This document shows positions 50,892 to 60,400 of a stretch of DNA of 64,000 nt, in pieces. Every line of letters starts with the position of its first letter. The stretch's first letter is position 1. Location of the stretch: the NCBI RefSeq assembly GCF_001644645.1, contig NZ_CP011390.1, positions 4,791,501 to 4,855,500 on the forward strand. Direction: 5' to 3'. The stretch is from Flavisolibacter tropicus (lineage in GTDB: Bacteria; Bacteroidota; Bacteroidia; Chitinophagales; Chitinophagaceae). The translations under genes were made by a program, and so were the position numbers. The notes below the pieces were generated by a model. That model had not been told where the DNA came from. It was given only the letters and a program-made list of their open reading frames with translations, and ran no database searches.

Positions 50892-52358
50892 ATGGCAACA
50901 GATAGTAACAAGTTTCAGGCAATAATATCGCATTGCAAAGAATATGGCTTTATTTTCCCTTCTTCTGAGATCTATGATGGCTTAGGCGCCGTATACGACT
51001 ATGGACAGTGGGGTAGTGAGCTGAAGAAAAATATAAAGGATTATTGGTGGATGAGTATGACCCGCATGTATGAGAATATTGTGGGTATTGATGCTGCCAT
51101 TTTTATGCATCCTACCACCTGGAAGGCTAGCGGCCACGTAGACAACTTCTCTGACCCCATGATCGACAACAAGGACAGTAAGAAGCGCTACCGCGTGGAT
51201 CACCTGTTGGAGGCAAAGGCTGATGAGCTGGAGCAGCAGGGCCAGAAGGAGCAGGCAGAGCTATTGCTGAAGCAAATGGACAGCCTGTTGGCAAATGATG
51301 ATTTTGACGGTTTAAAAACCTTGATCGAGAACAATAAGATCGTGTGCGCTGTCAGCGGCACGGCTAACTGGACAGAGGTGCGTCAGTTTAACCTGATGTT
51401 CTCTACCGAGTTTGGTGCTGTCTCTGACGAGGATGGCGATAATATCGTATACCTGCGCCCTGAAACGGCACAAGGTATTTTTGTGAACTTCCTGAACGTA
51501 CAGAAGACGGGCCGCATGAAGATACCATTTGGTATTGCCCAGATTGGTAAGGCTTTCCGTAACGAGATCGTAGCCCGCCAGTTCATCTTCCGTATGCGTG
51601 AGTTCGAGCAAATGGAAATGCAGTTCTTCATACGCCCTGGCACTCAAAAGCAGTGGTATGAATACTGGAAAGAAGAGCGTATGAAGTGGCATTTGAGCCT
51701 GGGTATTCCCGCCGATCAATACCGCTTTCACGATCACGTAAAGCTGGCGCACTATGCCGATGCAGCCTGCGATATTGAATTCAACTTCCCTATTGGTTTT
51801 AAAGAAGTAGAAGGTATTCACTCCCGTACTGACTTTGATTTAAAAAATCACCAGGAGTACAGCCGTAAAAAGATGCAGTACTTCGATAACGATATTGATG
51901 AGGCCACTGGTAAGCCGTATGGTAATTATATTCCATATGTAGTAGAAACTTCTATTGGAGTAGATAGAACGGTAATGATGGTATTAAGCCATGCTTATGA
52001 GGAGCAAGACCTGAGCACCGCGGAAAAGCAAGACAGCCGTGTGGTGTTGAAGTTTCCTGCTAAGCTGGCGCCCATTAAACTGGCTATTCTGCCGCTGGTG
52101 AAGAAAGATGGTTTGCCAGAGATCGCCCGCCAGATCATGGACGAGTGCAAGCCTCATTTTAAGTGTTTCTACGAAGAAAAAGACACAATTGGTAAGCGTT
52201 ACCGTCGTATGGATGCTATTGGTACGCCGTTCTGTATTACCGTAGACCATCAAACGAAAGAAGATAATATGGTAACTATCCGTTACCGGGATACTATGCA
52301 ACAAGAGCGTGTGCCAGTAGCAAAAGTGAAAGAAATCATCTTACAATCCTTGGTTTAA
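50892..52358 (+). CDS. glyS: Glycine-tRNA ligase, dimeric type
   Basis: A 488-residue class II synthetase of the single-chain dimeric (GlyQS) type, charging tRNA-Gly. Start MATDSNKFQAIISHCKEYGFIFPSSEIYDGLGAVYDYG; the ATG at 50826 would add 22 residues not in the family and lies upstream of the -7 box. Class II motifs: NEIVARQFIFRMREFEQME (motif 2) and SIGVDRTVMMVLSHAY (motif 3), then a C-terminal anticodon-binding domain ending KEIILQSLV. The tRNA-Gly gene is at 38904 in this window. Confidence 0.96.
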   Translation: MATDSNKFQAIISHCKEYGFIFPSSEIYDGLGAVYDYGQWGSELKKNIKDYWWMSMTRMYENIVGIDAAIFMHPTTWKASGHVDNFSDPMIDNKDSKKRYRVDHLLEAKADELEQQGQKEQAELLLKQMDSLLANDDFDGLKTLIENNKIVCAVSGTANWTEVRQFNLMFSTEFGAVSDEDGDNIVYLRPETAQGIFVNFLNVQKTGRMKIPFGIAQIGKAFRNEIVARQFIFRMREFEQMEMQFFIRPGTQKQWYEYWKEERMKWHLSLGIPADQYRFHDHVKLAHYADAACDIEFNFPIGFKEVEGIHSRTDFDLKNHQEYSRKKMQYFDNDIDEATGKPYGNYIPYVVETSIGVDRTVMMVLSHAYEEQDLSTAEKQDSRVVLKFPAKLAPIKLAILPLVKKDGLPEIARQIMDECKPHFKCFYEEKDTIGKRYRRMDAIGTPFCITVDHQTKEDNMVTIRYRDTMQQERVPVAKVKEIILQSLV

Positions 52359-52374
52359 CATTTCCTTGGGCAGC

Positions 52375-52416
52375 GAATTTGGTTTGGCAGAATGTCTATA
52401 TTGCCAAACCAAATTC
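52375..52416 (+). promoter_or_regulatory. Perfect 15-bp inverted repeat before the OMP gene
   Basis: GAATTTGGTTTGGCA (52375-52389) and its exact complement (52402-52416) with a 12-nt loop, 7 bp before the ATG at 52423. It lacks a T-tract, so it may be an mRNA-stabilising or translational hairpin rather than a glyS terminator. Confidence 0.6.
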
Positions 52417-52422
52417 AACTTT

Positions 52423-52962
52423 ATGAAGAAAGTGCTTTCTGCTATTGCAATTGCATGCTTATCCGTATCCTCTGTTTCGGCTCAACAAACTACTACTGAA
52501 AATCCACCCTCTGTAGGACAAACAACCTTTTTTGCTGAATTAGGTGGCCCAGGGGTGTTATTCTCCGCTAATATCGACCGTCGGTTTAAAAAGACTAATC
52601 TAGGCTGGGGTGGTCGTGTAGGCCTTGGCTTTGTTTCCGGTAATTATTATGATTGGGAAAAGAATACTTACGACCAGATGTCCATCGTTACCGTACCAGT
52701 ACAGGTTAACTACGTATTTGGTAAGGGCGAATCGCCACATACTTTCGAAGTGGGAGCTGGTGCTACCTTCTTAGGTAAAAGAATAGATGTATTTGATAAT
52801 TTCATGGATAGCGGTAGAACGAGTGTTATGGGTACCGCTGCCTTTATGTACCGTCGTCAGCCTAAAAATGGCGGCTTTACCTGGCGTATAGGCTTTACGC
52901 CCTTTATTTATGATGGGTATATCCAGGCATCTGCTGGGGTAAGTGTGGGATATGCGTTTTAA
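52423..52962 (+). CDS. Outer-membrane beta-barrel protein
   Basis: A 179-residue protein with signal peptide (MKKVLSAIAIACLSVSSVSAQ) and an eight-stranded barrel-like pattern: alternating aromatic strands such as TFFAELGGPGVLFSANIDRRFK, GWGGRVGLGFVSG, TVPVQVNYVFGKG, TFEVGAGATFLGKR and a final ASAGVSVGYAF ending in phenylalanine. The start after the hairpin is preferred over 52366. Role unknown. Its TAA is the first three bases of the 36-bp inverted repeat. Confidence 0.85.
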   Translation: MKKVLSAIAIACLSVSSVSAQQTTTENPPSVGQTTFFAELGGPGVLFSANIDRRFKKTNLGWGGRVGLGFVSGNYYDWEKNTYDQMSIVTVPVQVNYVFGKGESPHTFEVGAGATFLGKRIDVFDNFMDSGRTSVMGTAAFMYRRQPKNGGFTWRIGFTPFIYDGYIQASAGVSVGYAF

Positions 52963-53147
52963 CCCCCTGTCCCCCTAAAGGGGAGACTTAGGTCAGAAAG
53001 ACCTTTGTTAAAAAAACATCATTATAGTCAAATTATAATAAGAATGCCTCCCTAAGGGAGGCATTCTTATTCACTGTCTTTTTAAGGAATGATTTATAAA
53101 AAGGAAAACCATGACCTAAGTCTCCCCTTTAGGGGGACAGGGGGTTA
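52960..53147. repeat. 188-bp palindromic element with 36-bp arms at two stop codons
   Basis: Arms 52960-52995 and 53112-53147 are perfect reverse complements, 36 bp. Each arm begins with TAA, which is the stop codon of the outer-membrane protein gene on one side and of the reductase gene on the other. The arms contain CCCCTAAAGGGG. The 116-bp centre includes a terminator. Confidence 0.9.
53037..53071. terminator. Bidirectional terminator in the palindromic element
   Basis: A perfect 16-bp stem AATAAGAATGCCTCCC with a 3-nt loop TAA, ending in ATT on both strands. It separates the two convergent genes. Confidence 0.85.
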
Positions 53148-53885
53148 TCCATACAGCTCTTGGTGTATCTCTTTTTTCGTATACCCCAGGCGTTGGATAC
53201 GTTCCTTGGCTTCGTCGATCATGACCTTCCAGCCACAAAGCATAAAATTCATTAACGGCAGTTCTGTACTGCCGTTTTGCTTTTGCTTAATAATGTCCTC
53301 GTATATCGGGTGTACATAGCCGCAACAGCCATCCCATTGTTCACGGGAAAGTGTGGGGATGTAATGGAAGCCTTCTACGCTGCTTGCCAGTTCCTTTATC
53401 TCATCAAAATATAAAAGGTCTTTTTGCGTGCGGGTGCCAAAAATCAGGTATATATCCTTGTGAGACACTTGGTGTTCTTGAATATAATGCATCATGCTGC
53501 GGAAAGGGGCTATACCCGTACCGGTGCAGATCAGCATCAGGTCTGTATCTATTGATTGTGGAAGAGTAAACACACCCTGGGGGCCCCGTAGGGTAAGTTC
53601 TGCCCCTTCCTTGATCTCGTTGAACAGGTAGGTAGTTCCGGCGCCGCCTTCCAGCAAAACAATAACAAGCTCAATGGTATTGGTACCGTCTGGCCAGGAG
53701 GCAATCGAATAACTGCGTAAGCGACGCGCTGGCTTTTCATCAATAGGGAGGTCAAAGGTGATAAACTGGCCAGGTGTAAAATCAAAAGAGGGCAGTTCCG
53801 GTATCTGTATCCAGTATCGGCGGGTATTGTACGTTTCTTCGGTTATGCGGGTAACGATACCCTTGCGCCAAGGTTGTAGTGCCAT
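53145..53885 (-). CDS. Ferredoxin-NADP reductase-like flavoprotein
   Basis: A 246-residue FNR-family oxidoreductase: FAD-binding PARRLRSYSIASWP (RxYS), then TLRGPQGVF, and the NAD(P) site LMLICTGTGIAPFRSMM. The C-terminal FMLCGWKVMIDEAKERI matches the family. No ferredoxin domain is fused. Likely transfers electrons between NAD(P)H and a ferredoxin or flavodoxin; a phenol-hydroxylase-type reductase role is also possible. No operon neighbours. Confidence 0.9.
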   Translation of the reverse strand: MALQPWRKGIVTRITEETYNTRRYWIQIPELPSFDFTPGQFITFDLPIDEKPARRLRSYSIASWPDGTNTIELVIVLLEGGAGTTYLFNEIKEGAELTLRGPQGVFTLPQSIDTDLMLICTGTGIAPFRSMMHYIQEHQVSHKDIYLIFGTRTQKDLLYFDEIKELASSVEGFHYIPTLSREQWDGCCGYVHPIYEDIIKQKQNGSTELPLMNFMLCGWKVMIDEAKERIQRLGYTKKEIHQELYG

Positions 53886-54074
53886 ATATTTCTTTTAACA
53901 AATTAGAAAAAGGCCAGCATAAAAAGAAGTAAGAAGTTATTCACTGTTTATGGTTATTGGCATAGTACTTGGAATTATGAGTTGAAAGAGGTTATAATCA
54001 GTAGTGATGGCCTCTTCTCAAATAAAAATAGGAACTTATTAAACATACTTTTTGTCGGACGGTTTAGGTTAAAG

Positions 54075-54099
54075 GCCAGCATTCTTGCTGGCTTTTTTT
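54075..54099 (-). terminator. Short hairpin at the end of the 54098 gene
   Basis: Stem GCCAGC/GCTGGC with a 6-nt loop. The T-tract is on the plus side (seven T), the minus side has three, so direction is uncertain. Confidence 0.5.
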
Positions 54100-54592
54100 A
54101 TGGGTTGAACCGCTTTTCCAATTCCTGCACTTTGGTTATCCGGTACGTGATGCTTTTGTTGCGAAACGTACCGCTAAGTGTAATAGCCTTTGCTTTTGTT
54201 TTGTTAGTACTGCTTTCGTTCTGGGATGTAAGTACCAGTTGCCATAACTGGTTATTGACGCCTTTATGTATAGTAACGGTAGTTTTTTGCCCTTTTAATG
54301 TACCCAGCTTAACTGGCGTATTTGCAACCTCTACTGTTTGAACGGTATAGGGTAACCCATCTATATACACGCGGTCCCATTGAGGATATGCAGGCCCTTT
54401 GGTTTCGATATAGATCAGGTAATCTTTGGTGATACCCTTATTGACAGGACGCCCATCTTCGTCTACTTGTACATTGCCAGCTGTACTTGTTCTAAAGAAA
54501 GCTTGAGCTTTAATTATGTTATAAGACTGAGCTTGACTGTAAGAACAAATAAGCAGACAAGAAAAGAATAGTAAGGGTATTATTTTTTTCAT
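54098..54592 (-). CDS. Secreted hypothetical protein
   Basis: A 164-residue protein with a signal peptide (MKKIIPLLFFSCLLICSYSQAQ) and a beta-rich body: FFRTSTAGNVQVDEDGRPVN, DRVYIDGLPYTVQTVEVANTPVKLGTLKGQKTTVTIHKG and ALTLSG-type strands. No catalytic motif or known domain recognised; it is probably periplasmic. Single gene. Confidence 0.75.
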   Translation of the reverse strand: MKKIIPLLFFSCLLICSYSQAQSYNIIKAQAFFRTSTAGNVQVDEDGRPVNKGITKDYLIYIETKGPAYPQWDRVYIDGLPYTVQTVEVANTPVKLGTLKGQKTTVTIHKGVNNQLWQLVLTSQNESSTNKTKAKAITLSGTFRNKSITYRITKVQELEKRFNP

Positions 54593-54678
54593 ATCTTAAA
54601 TTTATACATTAAAGCCTTTACCTTTTCCATCAAGAGAGTGTAAATGCTACACTTAATTTTATACTCTAACCAAGCCTT

Positions 54679-57336
54679 ATGCTTCCATTGCAAAAGTCAA
54701 ACGGAATATACTTGCTGACTTTTTTGTTTTTTATAATGGCATGCTCTGAGCCTGCAGGTCATAGAATGGGGTTAAACGAAGAAGAGAATGAAAAGCAGGA
54801 TCGTATTGACCTGGCAATGGAGCAAGAGTTTCGGATGACACTAGACCCTGCGCTGAATAGAGTGCCCCGCGAGCGTTTGCTGACGGCTCGTACCTATATG
54901 GCCCGATTACTAAGCCTGGCAAAGATTACTGATTTAGAGTGGAAAGAGCGGGGCCCAAATGATTTGGCAGGCAGAACCCGCGCAATTCTGGTAGATCGTC
55001 GCGATGCAACTGGGAATACCATTTTTGCTGGTGGTGTAGGAGGCGGCGTATGGCGCTGTACCAACTTTAAAACGACTCCTGTATGGACACCATTATCTGA
55101 TAAATTAACCAATATTGCTGTTTGCGCCTTGGCACAGGATCCTTCTAACCCCAACATTCTATACGCCGGTACAGGCGAAGGATGGTTTAATTATGATGCC
55201 ATTAGGGGTAATGGCATTTTCAAGTCGGAAGATGGGGGAAATACATGGAATCAACTGCCATCAACAGCTATTACTACCATAACATCAGACCCTTTCAGTA
55301 AGGCGTTTGATTATGTTCAGGATCTGGCGGTCAACAGCAGTGGGATATTATTTGCGGCTGCGCGTACCAGCTCTATACAAACAAATTGTAACAGGGGCGG
55401 CATATTACGGTCTACCGATGGTGGTGTCTCCTGGCAGCAGGGAGTAGGAAGTGCTGCCACTATTAACTGTACAGACGCATTGAATTTTTACGGTGCGGAT
55501 CTGGAAATTGCTACTAACGGGGATATATATGCCACTACAGGCTTCAATAACACAGCTGTTGGAAGACAGGGTAAGATCTGGCGATCGACTGCGGCCAATG
55601 CTGGAGCACCGGGCACTTGGGTAGACATAACCCCCGCTGGCACTTGGGAGCGAATTGATATAGCTTGTGCGCCCAGCGATGCTAACATACTGTATGCCCT
55701 ATTTGTAGTAGATAAAAAGATTGGTGCTATAAAACGGTCGGTGAACGCGGGAGTAAGCTGGCAAGACCTACCGTTGCCTAGTTGGTGTGATGACGGGGAA
55801 ACAAAGACTGATTTTACGCGTGGGCAGGCCTGGTACGATCTCATTGTACAGGTTGATCCCACCAATGCCAATAATGTTTATATCGGTGGGATTGATTTGT
55901 TTAAATCAACTAACGGAGGAACTACGTGGACGCAGATAACGCAATGGGCTGATGGCTGTAGTACTTTGCCGGTAGTACACGCCGATCAGCATAATTTGCT
56001 TTTCTTCCCAAATACCGGAACAGAGCTCATAGCATCCAATGATGGCGGTATTTATTATGGTACCAATGCCGGCGCCAATTGGGTGTCTCGCAATACCAAT
56101 TACAATGTCACTCAGTTCTACTCAGTAGATATACATCCAACAACTGCCAATTACTTTCTTGGAGGTGCACAGGATCATGGTACCATGCGACTCACCTCGG
56201 CAGGTGTAGGAACAGCCTTTCGTATAGCCGGAGGTGATGGGGGCTATGCTCATATTGATCAGGACAACAATGGCCGCTTACAGGTAGGTGCCTTTACTAC
56301 CAACAGCTATTTTTATTCAAGAGATGGAGGAGCCAATTGGGATCGGGTGAGTGGAGGAAATGAAGATGGGCAGTTTGTTAATCCTACCGACTTTGATGAT
56401 GCACTGGATCGACTTTATACTGGCAATGCCGCTGGTAAAATGGGTATTGTAACCAACTTAAATAGCACCAGTACGCCAGCGTTTAATGATGTGACCTTGA
56501 CTGGTTTAGGGACAAAAGAAATATCGGCCATTCGTGTTGACCCAACAGTTACAACGGGCGGGGAGGCATGGATAGCAGGAATCAATGGCGTACCGGCACT
56601 TTATAAAGTAACCGGTTTGAATACGTTGACGCCAACTTTGGGTACGGCCCGTTCGCTACCTGTAGCAGCAGGTGCTTATGTTTCATCTATAGATATTGAC
56701 CCAGCCAACGCCAGCCATTTACTGGTAACCGTATCCAATTATGGCGTTGTAAGTGTCTTGGAAAGTACAAATGGTGGTGCCTCATTCAATAACATTGAAG
56801 GTAATTTGCCAGATATGCCTGTACGTTGGGGTATGATCGTTCCTGCTACCGTGAGTGTAAATGGGAATGACCTGGGCGGAATACTAATAGGAACCGAACT
56901 AGGCGTATGGTATACACCTAAAACAGCAGGTACCAGTACAGCTTGGGTGCCGCAGAGTAATAACCTGCCCAATACACGAATCGATATGCTGCGCTTGCGG
57001 ACTTCCGACCTATTGCTGGTAGCGGCCACTCATGGTAGAGGTCTTTATACCACTAACCTGGCCTCCTCCACTACTGGAATAGATCAGCAACCCAATACAG
57101 CAGGCTTTATACAATATATTTCTGCCAACCAGCAGCAACTACTCATTAAAGTGGGTGGACTTACAACGGCCAAAATTGAAATGCGGATCTATAATGCGGA
57201 AGGCCAATTGGTGCTTACTAAAAAAGATCGCTATGTAGATCAGCATATTGGTACCGTGCAGTTCCCTAAAGGGGTATATATTCTTAAAGTATTTGGTAAT
57301 AATGGAGAAAAGTACTCCGAGCGGTTTAGGTTGTAG
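54679..57336 (+). CDS. T9SS-sorted beta-propeller (BNR/VPS10-like) protein
   Basis: An 885-residue protein. An N-terminal signal with a lipobox-like FIMAC (C21) is followed by multiple BNR/Asp-box-like repeats (IFKSEDGGNTWNQLP, ILRSTDGGVSWQQG, LFKSTNGGTTWTQI, YFYSRDGGANWDRV) forming one or two beta propellers between about 90 and 790. The end, AKIEMRIYNAEGQLVLTKKDRYVDQHIGTVQFPKGVYILKVFGNNGEKYSERFRL, is a type A T9SS sorting domain. Probable surface glycan-binding or sialidase-like protein exported through the outer membrane. The lipobox plus CTD combination is unusual. Confidence 0.88.
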   Translation: MLPLQKSNGIYLLTFLFFIMACSEPAGHRMGLNEEENEKQDRIDLAMEQEFRMTLDPALNRVPRERLLTARTYMARLLSLAKITDLEWKERGPNDLAGRTRAILVDRRDATGNTIFAGGVGGGVWRCTNFKTTPVWTPLSDKLTNIAVCALAQDPSNPNILYAGTGEGWFNYDAIRGNGIFKSEDGGNTWNQLPSTAITTITSDPFSKAFDYVQDLAVNSSGILFAAARTSSIQTNCNRGGILRSTDGGVSWQQGVGSAATINCTDALNFYGADLEIATNGDIYATTGFNNTAVGRQGKIWRSTAANAGAPGTWVDITPAGTWERIDIACAPSDANILYALFVVDKKIGAIKRSVNAGVSWQDLPLPSWCDDGETKTDFTRGQAWYDLIVQVDPTNANNVYIGGIDLFKSTNGGTTWTQITQWADGCSTLPVVHADQHNLLFFPNTGTELIASNDGGIYYGTNAGANWVSRNTNYNVTQFYSVDIHPTTANYFLGGAQDHGTMRLTSAGVGTAFRIAGGDGGYAHIDQDNNGRLQVGAFTTNSYFYSRDGGANWDRVSGGNEDGQFVNPTDFDDALDRLYTGNAAGKMGIVTNLNSTSTPAFNDVTLTGLGTKEISAIRVDPTVTTGGEAWIAGINGVPALYKVTGLNTLTPTLGTARSLPVAAGAYVSSIDIDPANASHLLVTVSNYGVVSVLESTNGGASFNNIEGNLPDMPVRWGMIVPATVSVNGNDLGGILIGTELGVWYTPKTAGTSTAWVPQSNNLPNTRIDMLRLRTSDLLLVAATHGRGLYTTNLASSTTGIDQQPNTAGFIQYISANQQQLLIKVGGLTTAKIEMRIYNAEGQLVLTKKDRYVDQHIGTVQFPKGVYILKVFGNNGEKYSERFRL

Positions 57337-57423
57337 TAATAATGGGATTAAGAATAAGCTTCAATAGGACTTCATTTTTTTAATAGACTTGCGTTTTTAG
57401 CATTACTAATAGTTTTAGATTTT

Positions 57424-57431
57424 TACCTTTG
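57424..57431 (+). promoter_or_regulatory. -7 box (TACCTTTG) of mfd
   Basis: Perfect TAnnTTTG match, 8 nt before the mfd ATG. No clear -33 element. Confidence 0.45.
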
Positions 57432-57439
57432 CACCCTTC

Positions 57440-60400
57440 ATGAGTGTCCAGGATTTGCTGAAAACCTATCAACAATCGCCCCGCCTTTTTCAGTTGGCGG
57501 ACCGGCTTTCTTTTGCCCAGCCTGAAAAAATCTATTTAAAAAACCTGCGGGGTAGTGCATCACAGTTTATTGCAGCAGGTGCATTTATGCATCCCTCTTG
57601 CAGTCAGTTGAATCATGTGTTCATTTGTAATGATGCTGAGGATGCGGCGTATTTTCATAATACGCTGGAAAACCTTACGCAGGCACTGAATATCTTTTAC
57701 TTCCCGTCTTCTTTTAAGAACCGAAAAAACTATCGGTTGCTAAATTCGTCGCACGTGATGCTGCGGACAGAGGCTTTGACCAGGTTTGCAGCAGGAGCCG
57801 GAAATCGAGTAGGGGCATTGGTAACTTACCCAGAAGCGGTGTTTGAAAAAGTGGTGATTTCCAAAGCGATCTCTGAAAACATCATCTACATAAAATCAGG
57901 TGATGTACTGGATACCGATAGGCTGTATGAAAAACTGGTGAATTATGGTTTTGAGCGTACTGATTTTGTATATCAGCCTGGACAGTTTGCTGTGCGGGGT
58001 GGTATAGTAGATATTTACTCTTTTGGTAACGATAAGCCTTATCGCATTGAGCTTTTTGGTAATGATGTAGACTCAATTCGTATTGTTGACCCAGAGACAC
58101 AATTAAGTGAGCGGCGTTTGCTACAGGTAAGTATCATTCCCAATGTGGAAACGCAATTGGAAGAAGCGGGTAAAGTGTCTTTGTTGGATTTCTTACCGGA
58201 GAATACTATTGTGTGGTTACAAGATGAGGAGTTGACACGCGAGCGCCTTTTAACGGGCGCAGAGGACGTGCAGCAGTTCCTGCAAATGATAGCAGAGCGA
58301 CCACCACAAGCGGAAGAAGATGATCAGTTAGAAAAGCGGACAGTAACCTTAGATGACTTCGTCACTGCTGATACCTTCTTTGAGCAACTGGCCAATCGGC
58401 ACACGCTGTATTTTGGACATGAGCGCCCTTCTCAGTTTCATTTTGAAATAGCGTTCAATACAAAGGAGCAACCGTCTTTTAACAGACAGTTTGATTTGCT
58501 GATCAAGGACCTTAAAAGCTGGGAGGCAAAAGGATTTACACTCAATCTGTTTGCTGAAAATCCTAAGCAATTAGAACGCCTGTATAGCATATTTAAAGAC
58601 CTAAATCAGGAAATTAACTTCACTCCACTGGCAACCTCTATTCATGAAGGTTTTATTGATGAAGATCTCAAGCTGATCTTTTATACCGATCACCAGATTT
58701 TCCAGCGTTATCACAAATACAAGGTCAAGCAAGCTTATAATAAGAATAAGGCGCTTACCCTACGTTCATTACGTGAACTACAGCCTGGTGATTTTGTGAC
58801 GCATATAGATCATGGAGTGGGCGTATATAGTGGACTGCAGAAAATAGAAGTGAATGGCAAGCTACAAGAAGCGGTTCGCATCATTTATAAAGACAGCGAT
58901 ATATTGTACGTCAATATCAATTCGCTGCACAAGATTGCTAAGTACACTGGCAAGGAAGGAACCGTACCAAAGGTCAATAAACTGGGTAGTGATGTATGGT
59001 CCAAGCTGAAAGAAAAGACCAAAACAAAGGTTAAAGAGATTGCCTTTGATTTGATCAAGCTATATGCCCAGCGGAAAGCGCAACAAGGATTTCAGCATAC
59101 GCCCGACAATTACATGCAAACGGAATTGGAGGCCTCATTTATCTATGAGGATACACCCGATCAAAGCAAGGCTACTGCCGATGTAAAGAAGGATATGGAA
59201 GCACCATCGCCAATGGACCGATTGGTTTGCGGTGATGTAGGCTTTGGAAAAACAGAGATCGCTATCCGGGCAGCTTTTAAAACCTGTGTTGATGGCAAGC
59301 AGGCGGCCATCATGGTGCCCACGACGATATTGGCCTTTCAGCATTATAAAACATTACGTGAGCGCTTGAAGGACTTCCCTGTAACGGTAGATTATGTTAA
59401 CCGTTTTAAAACGGCTAAAGAAAAGAAAGAAACGCTGAAGAAACTGGAAGAGGGGAAGATTGATATCATTGTTGGAACCCACGCACTGCTGGGTAAAGAA
59501 GTGAAGTTTAGAGATCTTGGGTTGATGATCATTGACGAAGAACAGAAGTTTGGCGTAGGGCATAAGGAAAAACTTAAAACGCTAAAGACCAATATTGACT
59601 GTTTAACACTGACGGCGACGCCAATTCCCCGGACCTTACAGTTTAGCCTGATGGGGGCTCGTGACCTTTCTATTATCAATACCCCGCCACCTAACCGTCA
59701 GCCCATACAGACTGAAGTGCGTGTATACCAGGAAGACTTTGTGCGGGATGCTATCTATTTTGAAACGGAGCGGGGCGGCCAGGTATTCTTTATTCATAAC
59801 CGCATACAAGGACTAGCAGAAATGGCTGGTATCCTGCAAGGGCTTTGTCCTGATCTAAGTATTGGTTGGGCGCATGGTCAGCTGGAAGGGCATGAATTGG
59901 AAGAGCGCATATTAGACTTTATCGATAAGAAGTATGATGTATTAGTTTGTACCAATATCGTAGAAAGTGGAGTGGATATTCCTAACGTCAATACCATTGT
60001 TGTTAACAACGCTCACCAGTTTGGCCTAAGTGATCTGCACCAGTTGCGTGGCCGTGTAGGACGAAGCAATAAAAAAGCATTTTGTTATCTCTTGGCACCG
60101 CCTATGAGTACCCTGCCAACAGATTCCCGTAAGCGCTTACAAACCTTAGAGCAGCATAGCGATCTAGGCAGTGGTTTCCAGATCGCCATGCGAGACCTGG
60201 ATATTCGTGGTGCCGGTAATATGTTGGGAGGCGAACAGAGCGGCTTTATGGCAGAAATAGGCTTTGAGATGTACCAGAAGATCCTGGAAGAAGCCATTAA
60301 AGAACTTAAACGCACTCAGTTTAAAGAGCTTTTCAAAGAAGAAATCTCCAAACAGGATGACTTTGTTGCAGATTGTACCATTGACACGGATCTGGAGATT

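Noticed and set aside
53982..54341. Possible 119-residue plus-strand protein
   Set aside because: It lies antisense to the signal-peptide-bearing gene at 54098-54592 and shows no domain.
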